From Anisus vortex (Eukaryota; Mollusca; Gastropoda; Planorbidae), in contig OX421494.1 in NCBI GenBank assembly GCA_949126835.1, positions 18,587,038 to 18,651,037 on the forward strand: 64,000 nucleotides of DNA. Reading direction: 5' to 3'. Position numbers and translations under genes: made by a program. Under the pieces are notes generated by a model, which had not been told where the DNA came from, searched no databases, and saw only the letters and a list, made by a program, of their open reading frames with translations. The stretch's first letter is position 1, and each line of letters begins with the position of its first letter. Positions 1-11,345 of the stretch are shown here, piece by piece.

Positions 1-780
1 CTGCAAGAAAAGGACTTGAGTCTCCAGAAAGCAGTTAGTCACCTGAAAAAAACCCGAACAGTTTTTGGTTATAGCTAGAAGTGATTTAGAGTTCAATAGA
101 GTTCTGGTTGATGCTAATGAAGTAGCATAAGAAGTTGCAGGGAATAGAACCAGGTTTTGAGAAAGAGAAAGTCCAAATTAAAAAAAGAAGAACATGTTTG
201 ATTACGAATCGCCAGATGAATATGTAAATATTGCAGGTGACCCCGCAGAAAGTTTCAAGATCCACTTTTATGTTGCTGCTTTAGACATAGCTGCTTATGC
301 GGTAAAAGAAAGATTTTCTTAGTTAAATAAGGTGTCTGGTGTCTTTGGATTTTGGTACAACATTCCTGACCTTAAAAACAAGACTTCATCATAGGTTACG
401 TCGATGTGCAAAAACTTGGAAAAAGCATTAACAATTGAAAAAGATGAATGTTTGAATGAATCTGACATTGCTGCTGTACAACGGTGTTCTGAATTAAAAG
501 CAATTTCTCATCCTTATCCATGACTCAGTATCAAACCCCGAAGAAGTCTTAAACTACAGTTACCAACAGAATTTTGAAAATGGATTTCCTAACCTTTGTG
601 TAGCTCTTCGTATTTTGCTTACGTTGCCACTTTCCGTAGCTAGTGCTAAACGAAGTTTTTCAAAACGTAAGCTAATTAAAACCTATCTGAGTAGTACAAT
701 GTTCAGGAGAGACTTGCGGGTCTTGCGACAATTTCTATTGAAAGTCAGATAGCAAGACAGACTCAAAAGCCCTCCCACAA
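1..780 (+). pseudogene. Decayed hAT transposase (ZMYM1/ZNF862-like), C-terminal half
   Basis: Conceptual translation of the plus strand, switching frames around several stops, gives the C-terminal part of a hAT-type transposase of the kind also domesticated as ZMYM1/ZNF862. The clearest stretch is near 585-720, reading GFPNLCVALRILLTLPLSVA, then SAKRSFSKRKLIKTYLSSTM. This is the hAT dimerisation region, where most families have SAERSFS; the Glu is replaced by Lys here. In-frame stops and shifts upstream show it is dead. It is cut by the window edge. A short GC-richer piece at about 1225-1310 may be the 3' terminal region of the same element. Confidence 0.65.
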
Positions 781-2340
781 GCAGAAAGCAAGAAAAGTAC
801 CATTATGGTTTTAGTCTATAGGAGTATAAATACTGTTAATCCGTATTTAAAAGTGACTTTTGGACCGTAGTTAAGAAAACAATAATCCATTGTCAGGCAA
901 TATCAAGTAGACTTAGTGCATTTTTTAAGTGTTATAAAAAAATGAAAAAAACTTTCTATAATATAACTGTGAGTTTCGGTTTGTTATTAAGAGAACTGTA
1001 CATAATGCAGGTATAAAACCTATAAACCCATATAAGCTTACCTAATGTAAAACTGTTTGTTATGTAACTTTCCTAATAATAATTTAGATTTTTAATTATT
1101 AATATATAATGCAAAGCCATTGTTACTTTTCATTCAACTGTTTTATTTACATTTCACAGTCATGAATCAAAGGTTATAAAATAAAATACTTTGATGGCCT
1201 ATAAAAATTATTAACAAAAACTCCGCCGAAGGCACTTTAACAAAGGCGCAGAATTGGTTTTTGCCAAGGGCGTCAAAAACCCTAGATCCAACTAGGGAGG
1301 ACAATTTCTATGGTCACTTTTAAAAAGACTTGAAAACACATTATTTTAATATTTATCTTCGTTAAACATTTTAGAATTTAGACCCTACTGTTTTACTTGT
1401 ATATGAAGTTGGTTAACGCTAATACATTTATTTGCTTTGTTCTATGTTTATAAAGATTTTAGATTATTAATTAGCTTTATATACTTTTTTAGCCAAGATA
1501 ATTATATCCGTGTTCTTACTTGTCTGTTGCTCAATGTTAAATGTCCTCTGAGCTTACATTATGTTTGTTGGGAGCGTTATACAAATAGAATAGAATTAAT
1601 ATTTTAGTGATGTAAATTTTAATCTTCTGCCATTAAAAGGGGTTGCATAAAACAGATATAGAATGTTTCTCGTTTCACATTCTTAAAACAAGAAGTTGAA
1701 GAAAAACATCGTCACCTCCGCTGTATTCATCTGTACCCAGTGTACCTCCAGGGTTGGTTTCTTTAATCACAGGAGGGCCTGCAAGGAAAAACGATAGTCT
1801 CGCGAGACGTAAAATGCCGACGATAGGAGAATATTTCTATTCCGTGGGTTAGGGACTACTGAATGATCTTCAATTGCCAATGACATTTTCAATTGCCAAC
1901 GACATCTTCAATTGCCAACGTTTAATCTGAAAAGTCAAAGAACCCACAAATATTCTAACCTGGTGTAATCATTGAGGTAGTCACCGATTCCAAACAGTCG
2001 ATGTGAATCAGGACCCGCTGGCTGAATTGGCTGTCCAGCCTCCCACTCCTGGACATTAAAATGGCTGGAGAGTTCCAGAAACAATTTTTATTTAATAATA
2101 ATACATTTTTTTGCCTGTGTGTTTAATCTCATTTTATTGGGACACTATTTCTATGTATACTACAATTATTTTTATCCATATTATCTTGACTTTATTAATG
2201 ATGGTTCATTCCTACACAAGACAAGGTAACCAGGAAAAGTTAAAGTATATTTAAATTAAAAAAACAAAAACAAATACCCAACCGTCAGAAGTACATGTTA
2301 ATCTTGAATAATGTAAATGCCTATCTCATCTCGTATGGAA
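781..2340. other. AT-rich stretch without a recognisable gene
   Basis: No open frame, splice-coherent exon or RNA gene could be supported. A small motif, CAATTGCCAA followed by a variable spacer, is repeated three times near 1870-1920. Confidence 0.5.
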
Positions 2341-2343
2341 GGG

Positions 2344-2430
2344 CGCACAAATGTATTCTATTGGTTGCATTTAAAATGTATTCTATTGGTTGTAATTAAA
2401 ATGTATTCTATTGGTTGCATTTAAAATAAA
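2344..2430. repeat. Three tandem copies of a ~26-bp AT-rich unit
   Basis: The core ATGTATTCTATTGGTTG occurs three times in a row with short variable AT-rich ends. Each unit contains ATTGG, an inverted CCAAT box, but there is no adjacent gene to support a promoter role. Confidence 0.75.
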
Positions 2431-2469
2431 AGCTAGGGTAGTGAATAGTATGGAATCGACATGTTTCCC

Positions 2470-2690
2470 CCTTTGAAAGTACTTTGTCCTTCAAGATCGC
2501 ACGGACAGAAAGAGGCTTCATAGCATACCCCTGAGATGGCTACCAAGGGGAAAAATGAAGCGGGGAAGACAGCTGGAGACATAGAGAATAATTATAGCAC
2601 AAGTGAAGGTCAAAACCTGGCGGGAAGTCACGAACAGCGTCAAGGATTAACTGACAAAACAGCTTGGCATTAAGGGTTGTCATGAATATA
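2470..2690 (+). mobile_element. Possible LINE 3'-end fragment
   Basis: A GC-richer island in AT-rich DNA. Its plus-strand translation includes KRGRQLET, a stop and then WREVTNSVKD. This resembles the basic KRGRP-x-W ... WR tail at the C-terminus of many non-LTR reverse transcriptases. It is short and degenerate, so the call is weak. Confidence 0.3.
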
Positions 2691-3034
2691 TATTTTTTCC
2701 TATCGCAAACTTTTCAAAAGAGTTTTTTTAAATTATCTTTTCTTCTTTAACAGGCAGATATTCAATAACATTGTATGATTTAAATTTTTGCGATATTTAA
2801 ACAAAAATGTCAACCAACACTCTGCTTCTAATGATTATTTCCTTAACCCTAAAACAATATACATACTAAAGACTCTTACTACTGATGGTCGATGTAGGCA
2901 GATGTTCTTAAATCATATCTTGCTTTGGAACAATTCAGACGAGTCTAGCAAATGCAAAAAAAAATAATGAAAAATTGAAATCTGTTTTTTTTTTTTTTTA
3001 AACGTTCAGATCGGATATCTTATATATGACAGAC

Positions 3035-3090
3035 CCTCCTACTATAAAGAAGATTATTGCGTCCTACGCTCATCCGTATATTATAAAGGA
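3035..3090 (-). mobile_element. LINE 3'-terminal fragment (family X)
   Basis: The string CCTACTATAAAGAAGATTAT and what follows, up to GCTCATCCGT, matches the 3' end of a LINE family seen repeatedly in this window (for example 17370-17410 and 36779-36815), read here in reverse. Confidence 0.5.
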
Positions 3091-3519
3091 CATACATAAA
3101 AGGCGTCAACAAAAAAATTTCCCCTTCCTCACTCGTCCCTCCCCCAACCCTTTCCATTCTCTGCGCTTTCATCTCCTTGTGGTCTACAAGCCCCATCCCA
3201 ACACGTCCATTTATCGACGGACGTTCATATTACTTTGGATTGGTGCCGGACTTGCAGATCAAATCAACTGGAACAGAAATCAAAATACAAATACAATATC
3301 CACCTCATAGATCGCTGACACGTTATACACAAATAAAATAGGCCAATCATAAATGTTTTCTCAACATTTGCTGTTCATTTCCCGATGATGTAAACAAAAC
3401 AAAAATTAAACATGGACTCTGGATTCTGTACTTTGATTTACTATTGAAACCATAATTTTGTTTCAAAAACAAAAAACACCATAAAGTGTACAGGAAAAAA
3501 ACACAGTAAAAACTGATTT

Positions 3520-3640
3520 TGATAGGGTGGAGCGAGGTTATGTCTTATGTGGCTGAAAATTTGATAGAATGTGTTGCCCAGGTCTTAACGTCTATGTGCC
3601 AAGTTTCTAGATCGATAGGCTGATGGAAAGTGGTTGAATT
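3520..3640 (+). repeat. Divergent relative of the mariner-like MITE at 10.2-11.9 kb
   Basis: GGCTGAAAATTTGATAGAAT followed by TGCCAAGTTTCTAGATCGAT parallels an internal block of the MITEs at 10163-11311 and 11346-11903. No terminal repeats are visible, so it is an old fragment. Confidence 0.4.
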
Positions 3641-3839
3641 AGTCTCCCGAACATCGAGTCGATCGCCAGCAGCCATCCATCAAGTTATCATCAAGGGACA
3701 AAATTTTATGAAGTTGATTGAAAATATTATTTTTGTAAGAGGCCGACTGGTTCTGTGGTTACTACTCCGGGGTGTCGACAAGTTGGGCAAAGGATGTAAC
3801 GATATTCTCTCTAGAGGGAGGAACGTCGTATTGATCTTA

Positions 3840-4265
3840 CATGTAAGAAGCGCTCCGTCTATATATTAGATTATTTCGTCAATAGTTAGAAAATAGTCTT
3901 GCATTTTAATTAGTGTTTTAAATTATGTTAATTTACTGATTTTCCTGGTTTGTTCAGGCAACCCATTCCATGCCAGGATGCCAATCGAGAAGAACGAGTA
4001 CTTATATGCATGTGTTCTTGCTTATGGGATAGGTCTACAAATATTTTTTTTCGCCAGCCATTAGGCTGTGGAACACCCTGGACCAGGCCTACCTTACTAC
4101 CCCTACTGTGCCGGCTTTCAAATAGTCACTAAAAGGCTGGACTAAAAACCTAAAGTGACACTCTGTCATTTGTTTAAAATTTTTGTTTGTGAATTATTTT
4201 TTTTTATGTGTAGTTAAATTGTGGACTCTTTCCTCGGTCCTAACGGGGTCTCCACGATAATATGA
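3840..4265 (-). mobile_element. LINE reverse-transcriptase C-terminal remnant (family X)
   Basis: The minus strand of the segment around 3940-4120 encodes a damaged form of the family-X C-terminus: FxSSIQAWNGLP-like residues, then EQTRK. The plus strand shows the diagnostic TTTTCCTGGTTTGTTCAGGC and CCATTCCATGCC. Several stops make it non-functional. The same family is found at 9730-10120, 17370-17640, 26040-26275 and 40195-40500. Confidence 0.6.
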
Positions 4266-4269
4266 AGAA

Positions 4270-5170
4270 GCAGAAGGTTTTAAGTTTTAACTCATAAACA
4301 AAAACAATTTTGAACAGTGTATCCCCCAACAATCAAATTGTAATACACAGTAGGCCTAATCAATAAATACATATTATACTGCCACTAGTGTCAAAATTAT
4401 ATAAAAAAAATATTAACAGCTTGTATTCAGTCCATTATCATCATTATAAGCTTAATTGGAAATATTACCTCGGCTAATGATGTCATTTTATCAAGAAATT
4501 TCCTGACACTTTCCAGAAATAGTTTCTTCAGTGTGGTACGCTACGCTAATGTTATGTTTTGTCAGTTATATGCCGTGCTCTGCACTACATCCTGTAACAT
4601 TCTGAGACGGAAATTGAAACTTTAGCACTCATTAGCACCACCGAGATTTTAACAAAAAAAATCATGGCAGAAGTCTGTGTACATTAATGTGAGTTTGTGG
4701 GAAAATACTCAAAATAGTAAATTAAAAAAATTAAAAATGTGCACAACACAGTGATGTAGATTGTAAATACGCATATCATTGGGGAAATAGATGTATATTG
4801 AACCCGGAAATGCTTGGGTTCAAGTGAAGTTTAAGGCTAGCTATCCCTGACCTATAAAAAGAATGGATTAAGGCACGGAAGCGAGATTGTTAATTTCAAG
4901 CGTTCGCCATTTTCATTCCCATCACTGATCTATACAATAATATAATTATATTTTTTAACCACTTTCAAAAGGGTGAACATGTGTTTGATGTATATAATTT
5001 TAAATAAAAAGTAAAAAACAAATGTAAACATTTGAATAAATATTTTTAATACAACTGGAAGAAAAAAGACCAATTCTTTAATTAGCAGAAATATAAATAT
5101 ATAGACTATCCTTTTACTAAAGATGTCTGCAAGTGAAGATCTTTCAAAAAAATCTTGAAGCTGAACTACA
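4270..5170. other. AT-rich intergenic DNA
   Basis: Nothing gene-like was recognised on either strand. Confidence 0.5.
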
Positions 5171-5177
5171 TCAGCGT

Positions 5178-5440
5178 AGTGGGAGCATGGTGGTCGAGCG
5201 GCAGCGCGTTCGACTGGCGATCCGAAGGTCCTGGGTTTGAATCCTGGTGCTGACGAGGATTTTTTTCCAGGGACTTGAGGGTTTACTTGAGTCTACCCAG
5301 CTCTGATGGATACCTGACAATAGTTGAGGGTGAAGTAAAGGCGGCTGGGCATTGTGCTGGCCACACATCCCCTCGTTGAACGGTGGACGCTGCTTCACAA
5401 GCCCTATGATCAGTTTGGTCTTTACTTTTTTTTTTTTAAC
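5178..5440 (+). mobile_element. tRNA-headed SINE, nearly full length
   Basis: The head contains a polymerase III A box (TGGTCGAGCGGCAGCG) and, about 35 bases on, a B box (GGGTTTGAATCC), so it is tRNA-derived. The body carries GAGTCTACCCAGCTCTGATG and GTAAAGGCGGCTGGG, then TTGTGCTGGCCACACA. The 3' end is GATCAGTTTGGTCTTTACTT plus a T-run. Related copies in this window lie at 36600-36735, 36841-37130, 41745-42090 and 52735-52870 (plus), and at 31790-31985 and 51365-51605 (minus). Confidence 0.85.
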
Positions 5441-5802
5441 ATTTGCGCATTATTTGTCCTTTTTATCGTATAAGTTTGTTATAGTTATTGGTTGTGTTTT
5501 ACTATTTGATTCTTTGTTAGCGTATTTACAGTGATCAGTGAAGAAAGATAAACGTGGCTAGTTCATTTCTGCTACCTGACTTATGCACAAACAAGTTTAC
5601 TAAAGAGGTTCTAGCCATTCTATTTTGTATTGATCAGTGGCTAGTTAAAGGTGAATATTTTATATATTTAAAGATAGGCTTATTTTATGTTATTTTAAAT
5701 GTGGAGCGTACACTGTGTATAACCCACAATTTGTAACATTCTAACACGATAAGACATGTAGGATTTTTTTTATTTTTTATTATTATTTTTTTTTTGGTAA
5801 CA

Positions 5803-6095
5803 AAATAACAGCTTCTAGAAAATAACAGCTTCTAGAAAATAACAGCTTCTAGAAAATAACAGCTTCTAGAAAATAACAGCTTCTAGAAAATAACAGCTTC
5901 TAGAAAATAACAGCTTCTAGAAAATAACAGCTTCTAGAAAATAACAGCTTCTAGAAAATAACAGCTTCTAGAAAATAACAGCTTCTAGAAAATAACAGCT
6001 TCTAGAAAATAACAGCTTCTAGAAAATAACAGCTTCTAGAAAATAACAGCTTCTAGAAAATAACAGCTTCTAGAAAATAACAGCTTCTAGAAAAA
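5803..6095. repeat. 17-bp minisatellite, ~17 near-identical copies
   Basis: Unit AAATAACAGCTTCTAGA is repeated head to tail with almost no variation, which points to recent expansion or homogenisation. Every unit contains the palindrome TTCTAGAA. No gene lies across it. Confidence 0.97.
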
Positions 6096-6840
6096 GGAAA
6101 ATTTTGCACTTTAAAAATTATGCAGAAAATAATTGAAGAAATATTTAACACTGTCTCCCGCTCCTCCCTTTTCAATTTGTATTTGTTTACATTATCACCT
6201 ACTTTAATTATATGTCACAAAAAAATGAGACTAAATTAACGCGTTGGCTTAGCACGTAAGATAAAATAACCACAATTAAATTACCAACAATTGTATTAAT
6301 TTACTCTTTTCCTCCTCCCTGCCCAATTTCCCTTTTTTTCGCAAAATGCCTTTTCTAAAATTATTAGCCTATTCAGACTAAATTCAAAGAATATTTGTTC
6401 ACAAATCTCCATCTTCGTTTTTGACTTTGTAACTTAAGTAGACCAAACATTTATTCGAATTATAAAATGCGTTAATTTTCTTCCCACTTTTAATAATAAG
6501 CGGAGGCTTATTTCCCTTAATGTGGCATGAACGAATTGGGTGTATTATGTTTCTAATTAGCTCGATGACATATACGTAGTATTGGCGATTTCAAATGGAC
6601 AAATCAAATGATAATAGCGAACAAAACATAAAACGCATTTTTTTTAAAGCATGCAGAGCCGTGCGTTTATTTATTGTTTATTTAGTACAAATAGCTTTAG
6701 TTTGTCTGTTGGTAACGAGTAATAACAAACATATTGAAATAATTGTACAAATCGTTGTAATAAGAAAAAAAAAGTTTAGTTAAGCAGGTCACGTGATGGA
6801 GCCATTGTTTACAATTGCAGTGTTGTTGTTGTTTTTGTTG
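6096..6840. other. AT-rich DNA downstream of the 6.8-9.4 kb gene
   Basis: This holds the putative 3' flank or 3' UTR of the minus-strand gene ending at 6845. A 62-codon plus-strand frame at 6595-6783 has no support beyond being open. Confidence 0.4.
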
Positions 6841-6844
6841 TTGT

Positions 6845-8653
6845 TTAACATTTGACGCGGAAAGCCTGGCATGGGGGGAAGTAGAGACCCATGTTGGGGT
6901 AGGGGATGACGTAAGGTGGTGTGGCCTTGCCCCCAGGTCTGCAGTACTGTGTTGGGCAGCTATCGTTTACCCAGTTGTATGGCCTGGGCTTGTCGCAGCA
7001 AGCTGATCTGATGATAGAAATAACGACAACAAACTAATGAGTAACAAAATATAATTTCTATTAGCTAATTATTCAGAAGGCTTTCGTCTCGGTATAAAAG
7101 GAACATATATACAACATGTGAGATACGAACGTCTGGAACATGTAAGATAAGAACGTCTGTAACATGTAAGATAAGAACGCCTGAAACATGTAAGATAACA
7201 ACGTCTGTAACATGTAAGATAAAAACGTCTGTAACATGTAAGATAAAAACGTCTGTGACATGTAAGATAAAAACGTCTGTAACATGTAAGATAAGAACGT
7301 CTGTAAAATGTAAAAAAACACGTCTGTAACATGAAAAATATATATAATCAATTTTATAGGACTACGCTTGCTGTGTATAGGCCTACTATTTTAAAACTAC
7401 CACTACCTGAATGAATAGTTATAAAACAAGATAACTGACCTATCAAAAAAACTCCAAGGATTACAGAGATCGACAGGAGTCCAATATTCTGCTGGCGGAA
7501 CCGGAAATACGGGCCTGTAAGCAGGCGGCAGATACGGTTGACATCCAAATATCTGCAATGAGACGTTGATTGGAACATTCAATCAAATCCTTTTTTATTT
7601 GTTAGATTTTATAATGAAAATTTAGAAACTCCATAAATAATATTATAAAGACATAAGAAAAATGAAGTTTTGGAAATAGAAATCCAACAAGTAAGACATC
7701 AATAACTGATACATTAGCCTAACATCTTTAGACATTAGGCCTACTTTATATTTGAAAAGTTAACCCTTACTGTTCTTCGTCTTCTCTCAAATGCATTATT
7801 AAAACTTTGCAATTCACCTGGCAATTTCCTTGGTCTGAAAAAAAAAGGTTAAGTAAACATATTGATAGATGTGCAATTAAATTAATTTGCCCCCCCCCCC
7901 CACACACACACATACACATATATCCACACGTTCACAGTCAAATATTCAACAATGATCCTGTCAGCCGAGCCTCATGTCACGTAAGTTAGATCTATGTGTC
8001 ATGTAAAATATTATCTGTATTCACTATTGGTTAGGGGGATTAGGTAACCGATTTTAAAATGTCTTAATAAAAAACCTGGACGAGCCTTCCGTTTTTTTTT
8101 TGTGTCCAGGGCGTAACGATGTAAAGGAGTGGACCGGGGGGGGGGGGAGGGGGGCACAACCAAGATCCTGTCCGAGACAAGCCACCCCGCGACACTCCGA
8201 TAAGGCGTGTCGCGTAACATCATGTACGCTTTCCGCAGCCACACATGCACTACACTACTTTTGCCCGACTGCGGAATTCCCATCGAATCATTATTGTGGT
8301 GGCTCACTCGTATGCCTGAAAGTTCACCGGTAGCACAAATCCCATGCTATAGGTCTTGGGCATCCAGGCACAAAGGGCGAGTTTGAGACGGACACACTGC
8401 TTCCTCCCCACCGAGGCTCGAAGCCTCTCGGCGGTGCAATGAGACCTCGGACGCGCGTTTGCCCGCTGGTGTATTCTTAATGTGAACGTATTGGTGGTTT
8501 ACACACATCTCCAATCTTTGAGGTCCATGGCTACAGAAATGGATTAGGTAGCCAAGAATATCCAAAATACTGACAAAGTCAGGTTTAATAGAAATAAAAT
8601 ATCAATATCTTGACACTGTGGGGTACTCAGACAGTTTAACTCGTTCATTATAT

Positions 8654-8746
<93 letters not shown>

Positions 8747-9372
8747 TTCATCAAGTGTCCTAATACATTGCTCACAATGTGTTTAACTAATAAACTATTG
8801 TAGGCTATACATATTTGATCAGATTTTAAACAATAGTAAAACTGCATTACGGTCTTTGCGGATGACCCATTTATAGGTTTATTCATACACTGAGGCCACC
8901 ATCTTAAATTAAAAAGGGTTATCCTATATTTGCAATTGAGAAACTGAAACTTAACATTAGGAATTAAGACCTAAATATATAAGAAGGCCTATAGAGCATA
9001 CTTCTTAACACACTTTTTGTGGTATTACGTTTTTCAAACATAAGATGTATTTTTTTTAAGTATCAAAAGAAGAAGAAACTCCATCCCCTCCCCGGCTTCC
9101 TACAAAGAAATAAAAAATTATTACAGCTGAACCCAAGCTACCAATGTATACGTTCTAGACCGCCTGCAGAATCTGCTATAAGACGCACTCACTCCATGAA
9201 GCGGTTCGGTGGACAAACCATCTCCTCGTCGTACTGCGGGTAACTATAGGTTGGTGTTTTGGGCTCCACGCCAGTGTAGTGGCACAGGTTGTCGTTGCTG
9301 CTGTGGCCTGTCAGGGGGTAGGTGTTGACATTTCTTTCAAACTGGACTGGGCCAAGGCTCGGACACACAACT
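6845..9372 (-). CDS. Unrecognised Cys/Pro/Tyr-rich protein, last exons of a spliced gene (5' end not found)
   Basis: Three minus-strand blocks look like exons, each bounded by splice signals and richer in GC than their surroundings. Block a, 9372-9193: acceptor TTCAG; translation contains VVCPSLGPVQFERNVNTYPL, NLCHYTGVEPKTPTYSYPQY and VCPPNRFM; strong donor GTGAGT. Block b, 7552-7440: acceptor TTGCAG; translation contains GCQPYLPPAYRPVFPVPPAE and WTPVDLCNPWSFFD; donor GTCAGT. Block c, 7007-6845: acceptor CATCAG; translation contains CCDKPRPYNWVNDSCPTQYC and LYFPPCQAFRVKC, then stop TAA. Blocks b and c join in phase and give an Arg at the junction. Block a ends in phase 2 while block b reads best from phase 0, so an unseen exon probably lies between them, or block a uses the weaker donor after DEEM. 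The family was not recognised. The even spread of Cys, Pro, Tyr and Asn with few charged residues could suit a secreted matrix protein or a ciliary/sperm structural protein; this is a guess. A 24-bp minisatellite lies in the b-c intron. Confidence 0.6.
7105..7340. repeat. 24-bp minisatellite, ~9-10 copies
   Basis: The unit contains AACGTCTGTAACATGTAAGA plus four more bases, with point differences between copies. The period is a multiple of three, so two minus-strand frames stay open across it and give fake YRR-LTC repeat proteins. It lies in the intron between blocks b and c of the 6.8-9.4 kb gene. Confidence 0.95.
8095..8545. repeat. GC-rich unclassified repeat-like block
   Basis: This block is unusually GC-rich and CpG-rich for the region and contains an interrupted G-run near 8136-8152. 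Its right end (TTTGAGGTCCATGGCTACAG) resembles 57045-57062 (TTTGAGATCCATGGATACAT), and both are preceded by similar text around ACACAT. This suggests two copies of one dispersed repeat. No terminal repeats were found. Confidence 0.4.
8657..8743. repeat. (AT)n microsatellite, ~43 units
   Basis: Uninterrupted alternating A and T. Open frames of alternating Tyr-Ile on both strands are artefacts of it. Confidence 0.98.
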
Positions 9373-9437
9373 CTGAATTCAGGGAGAAATTTCAAAGCAA
9401 AAGTTATTTCATACAACAAATTTCAGATAGTCTATAC

Positions 9438-9583
9438 CAGGATCGGCAACCTACGGCACGCGTGCCAGCCTTGGCACGCAGAGCGATTATCAATGTAGCA
9501 GTATGAATATTAGGCTGTTGGCGCGCTGAATGAACTAGAAATCCCACTTTGGCACATTACTATCAAACGGTTGCCGACCCGTG
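9438..9583. mobile_element. Short hAT MITE (family A), 146 bp
   Basis: It begins CAGGATCGGCAACC and ends GGTTGCCGACCCGTG, which are imperfect terminal inverted repeats. It is flanked by an 8-bp target duplication, GTCTATAC on the left and GTTTATAC on the right (one mismatch). Family-A copies also lie at 18397-21185 (interrupted) and 18700-18901. Confidence 0.85.
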
Positions 9584-9729
9584 GTTTATACAGTAAATTT
9601 AGAAAATCCATAGGGAAATTTCGTTGCTTCATATAGCGAAAATAGACATATTTTACAGAAAATTTATTAAGTTGTACAGAAAATGTAGGGATTTCCGACA
9701 AAAAAAGTAATATTCCATTCAGCAAATTT

Positions 9730-10120
9730 AGATATTACTAGCGAATACTCACAACTGACAAGAGTAACACCAATAGTTAAATCACTAAACCTAGATACAC
9801 TAGACTCTAGACTCTGGTGGACAGAAGGGCGAAGAGTAATAATACATAAGGCATTACATTCTAATTGAGAAATACAACACAGGAGCAATCTGTTACAATA
9901 CTCAGATAAGCATAGGGACGGGAACACTTTCCTTGTTTCTTATGCGAGAACAAAGGCATATAAATAAAAGTGCTCTTTCTTCCTGAGTAGCATCCAGGCA
10001 TGGAATGGGTTGCCTGAACAAACCAGGAAAACCAGTAACTTAACATCATTTAAAACACTAATAGAAATGGAGGACTAGACTCAAACTCTCAAACCAAGTA
10101 TGAGCGTAAAACGTAATAAA
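9730..10120 (+). mobile_element. LINE reverse-transcriptase C-terminal remnant (family X)
   Basis: Plus-strand translation gives EYSQLTRVTPIVKSLNLDTL near 9738, then damaged sequence, then SFFLSSIQAWNGLPEQTRKT near 9978 and NLTSFKTLIEMED before a stop at about 10075. This is the C-terminal tail of a CR1/jockey-type LINE reverse transcriptase. In-frame stops show decay. The following bases resemble the family's 3' UTR. Confidence 0.7.
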
Positions 10121-10162
10121 CTTCTTTAACAAGAAAACCATAAAAACACAGTTTTTATTATA

Positions 10163-11311
10163 CTCCCTTTCTTTGTAAACTAAGTTTACCATTTCCACTT
10201 CACTACAAAACGAAAATTTCGAATCGATTATTGACAAGTCTTAACGTGTATGCATGCATAAAAGTTCACAAGAAAAAATATTTCCGGCCGAATTCCATCA
10301 TTTTATTCGAAACATGTCTGTATGCTAGGTTACTGGTTGTACGAACATTTGTTGGGGATTAAAGTTTCTTTCATTTCCAAAAGATGTTTACAAAAGAAAA
10401 CAATGTATTGTGAAAGTCAGAAGGGAATAATCACCTTTTTATAATCTCAAACTTCTTGCTTAATGCAAAAGAATTTTTGTTATTCATTTTTATGAATACG
10501 AATTTTGTTTTTCAATAACCAAGAAAACGCAACCCTTGACTAATTTATTTTATAAACAAGCTACATGCGACTAACACTTGAGTATTAATTATCGCCTACT
10601 CGCTTTTGATGTTAAAAACGGATTCCTCATAACTAATATTGTATCCTTTGTATAATTCTAAAAGACTAGAACTAGCCGTCGAGGTTGAAATCAACTGGCA
10701 TTAGCCAGCAAAAGCATGCTTTTTTGTTTAGGGAAATGCCTAAAATAATTAAACATTTAAAAATAGAACCGGAAGTTCACGATCACGCCAGTTCAAAAGA
10801 TCACACCTAATTAAGACTTGTCAATGTCGGCAAATACATATCTAATTATAACGATTGCGCATTTTTTTTTATGCATGAAGCCACGATCGTGGCTCTGCTT
10901 TTGCGCATCCTTTTTTTTTATAGCTTTGGCTCGCAAAAACCATAAAAAGATAACTCGCTTTGTTTCGGCTACATTGTGTCACAAACACATTGTGTCGTTT
11001 TCATTCATATTTGTTCGTAAAAACGAACATATCCGAAAACTTTAGTTGCTTCCGTCAAAGGCAGCCATTTTTTTCGTATAATATGTTCCTCGATTCGCAA
11101 ATTGGTGGAAGGTAGGCCTATTCGTGACTATTCCAAAGGCTACGATGCTGAAAATTTGATAGAACGTATTGTTAGTCGGGACAAGTCTGCTGGCCAAGTT
11201 TCGGCTCGATTGGACGACGGGCTGTGGTCGAAAAATCGATGCAAAGTTTTGCTATCAAGCAAGCAAGCAAGCAGACAGACAGACAGAAAATACAAGTTTA
11301 TAAAAAAGGAG
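10163..11311. mobile_element. Mariner-like MITE, long copy (1149 bp)
   Basis: It starts CTCCCTTTCTTTG and ends AAAAAAGGAG, an imperfect inverted match, and is bounded by TA on both sides as expected for Tc1/mariner insertions. The right half (about 10820-11311) is closely similar to the copy at 11346-11903. About 600 bp near 10210-10805 is extra relative to that copy, so it is either an insertion here or a deletion there. It contains CAAG and CAGA microsatellite runs near its right end. No transposase was found. Confidence 0.65.
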
Positions 11312-11345
11312 TAGCAAGAAAACCCTAAAAACAGTTTTTATTATA

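Noticed and set aside
5821..6095. CRISPR-like regular array
   Set aside because: Direct 17-bp repeats without spacers in an animal genome; a minisatellite.
6595..6783. 62-codon plus-strand frame with a hydrophobic segment
   Set aside because: Short, AT-rich, ending in a Lys-rich tail; likely chance.
7069..7351. Two overlapping minus-strand frames coding repeated YRR/LTC or LSYMLQTF units
   Set aside because: They come from the 24-bp minisatellite, whose period is a multiple of three; both frames stay open for that reason.
7440..7552. Alternative frame of block b reading YLDVNRICRLLTG and a hydrophobic end
   Set aside because: It follows from block a's phase but runs into a stop soon after joining block c, whereas the other frame continues through the Cys-rich terminal exon.
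8544..8886. Tyr-Ile repeat proteins on both strands
   Set aside because: Translation of the (AT)n microsatellite.
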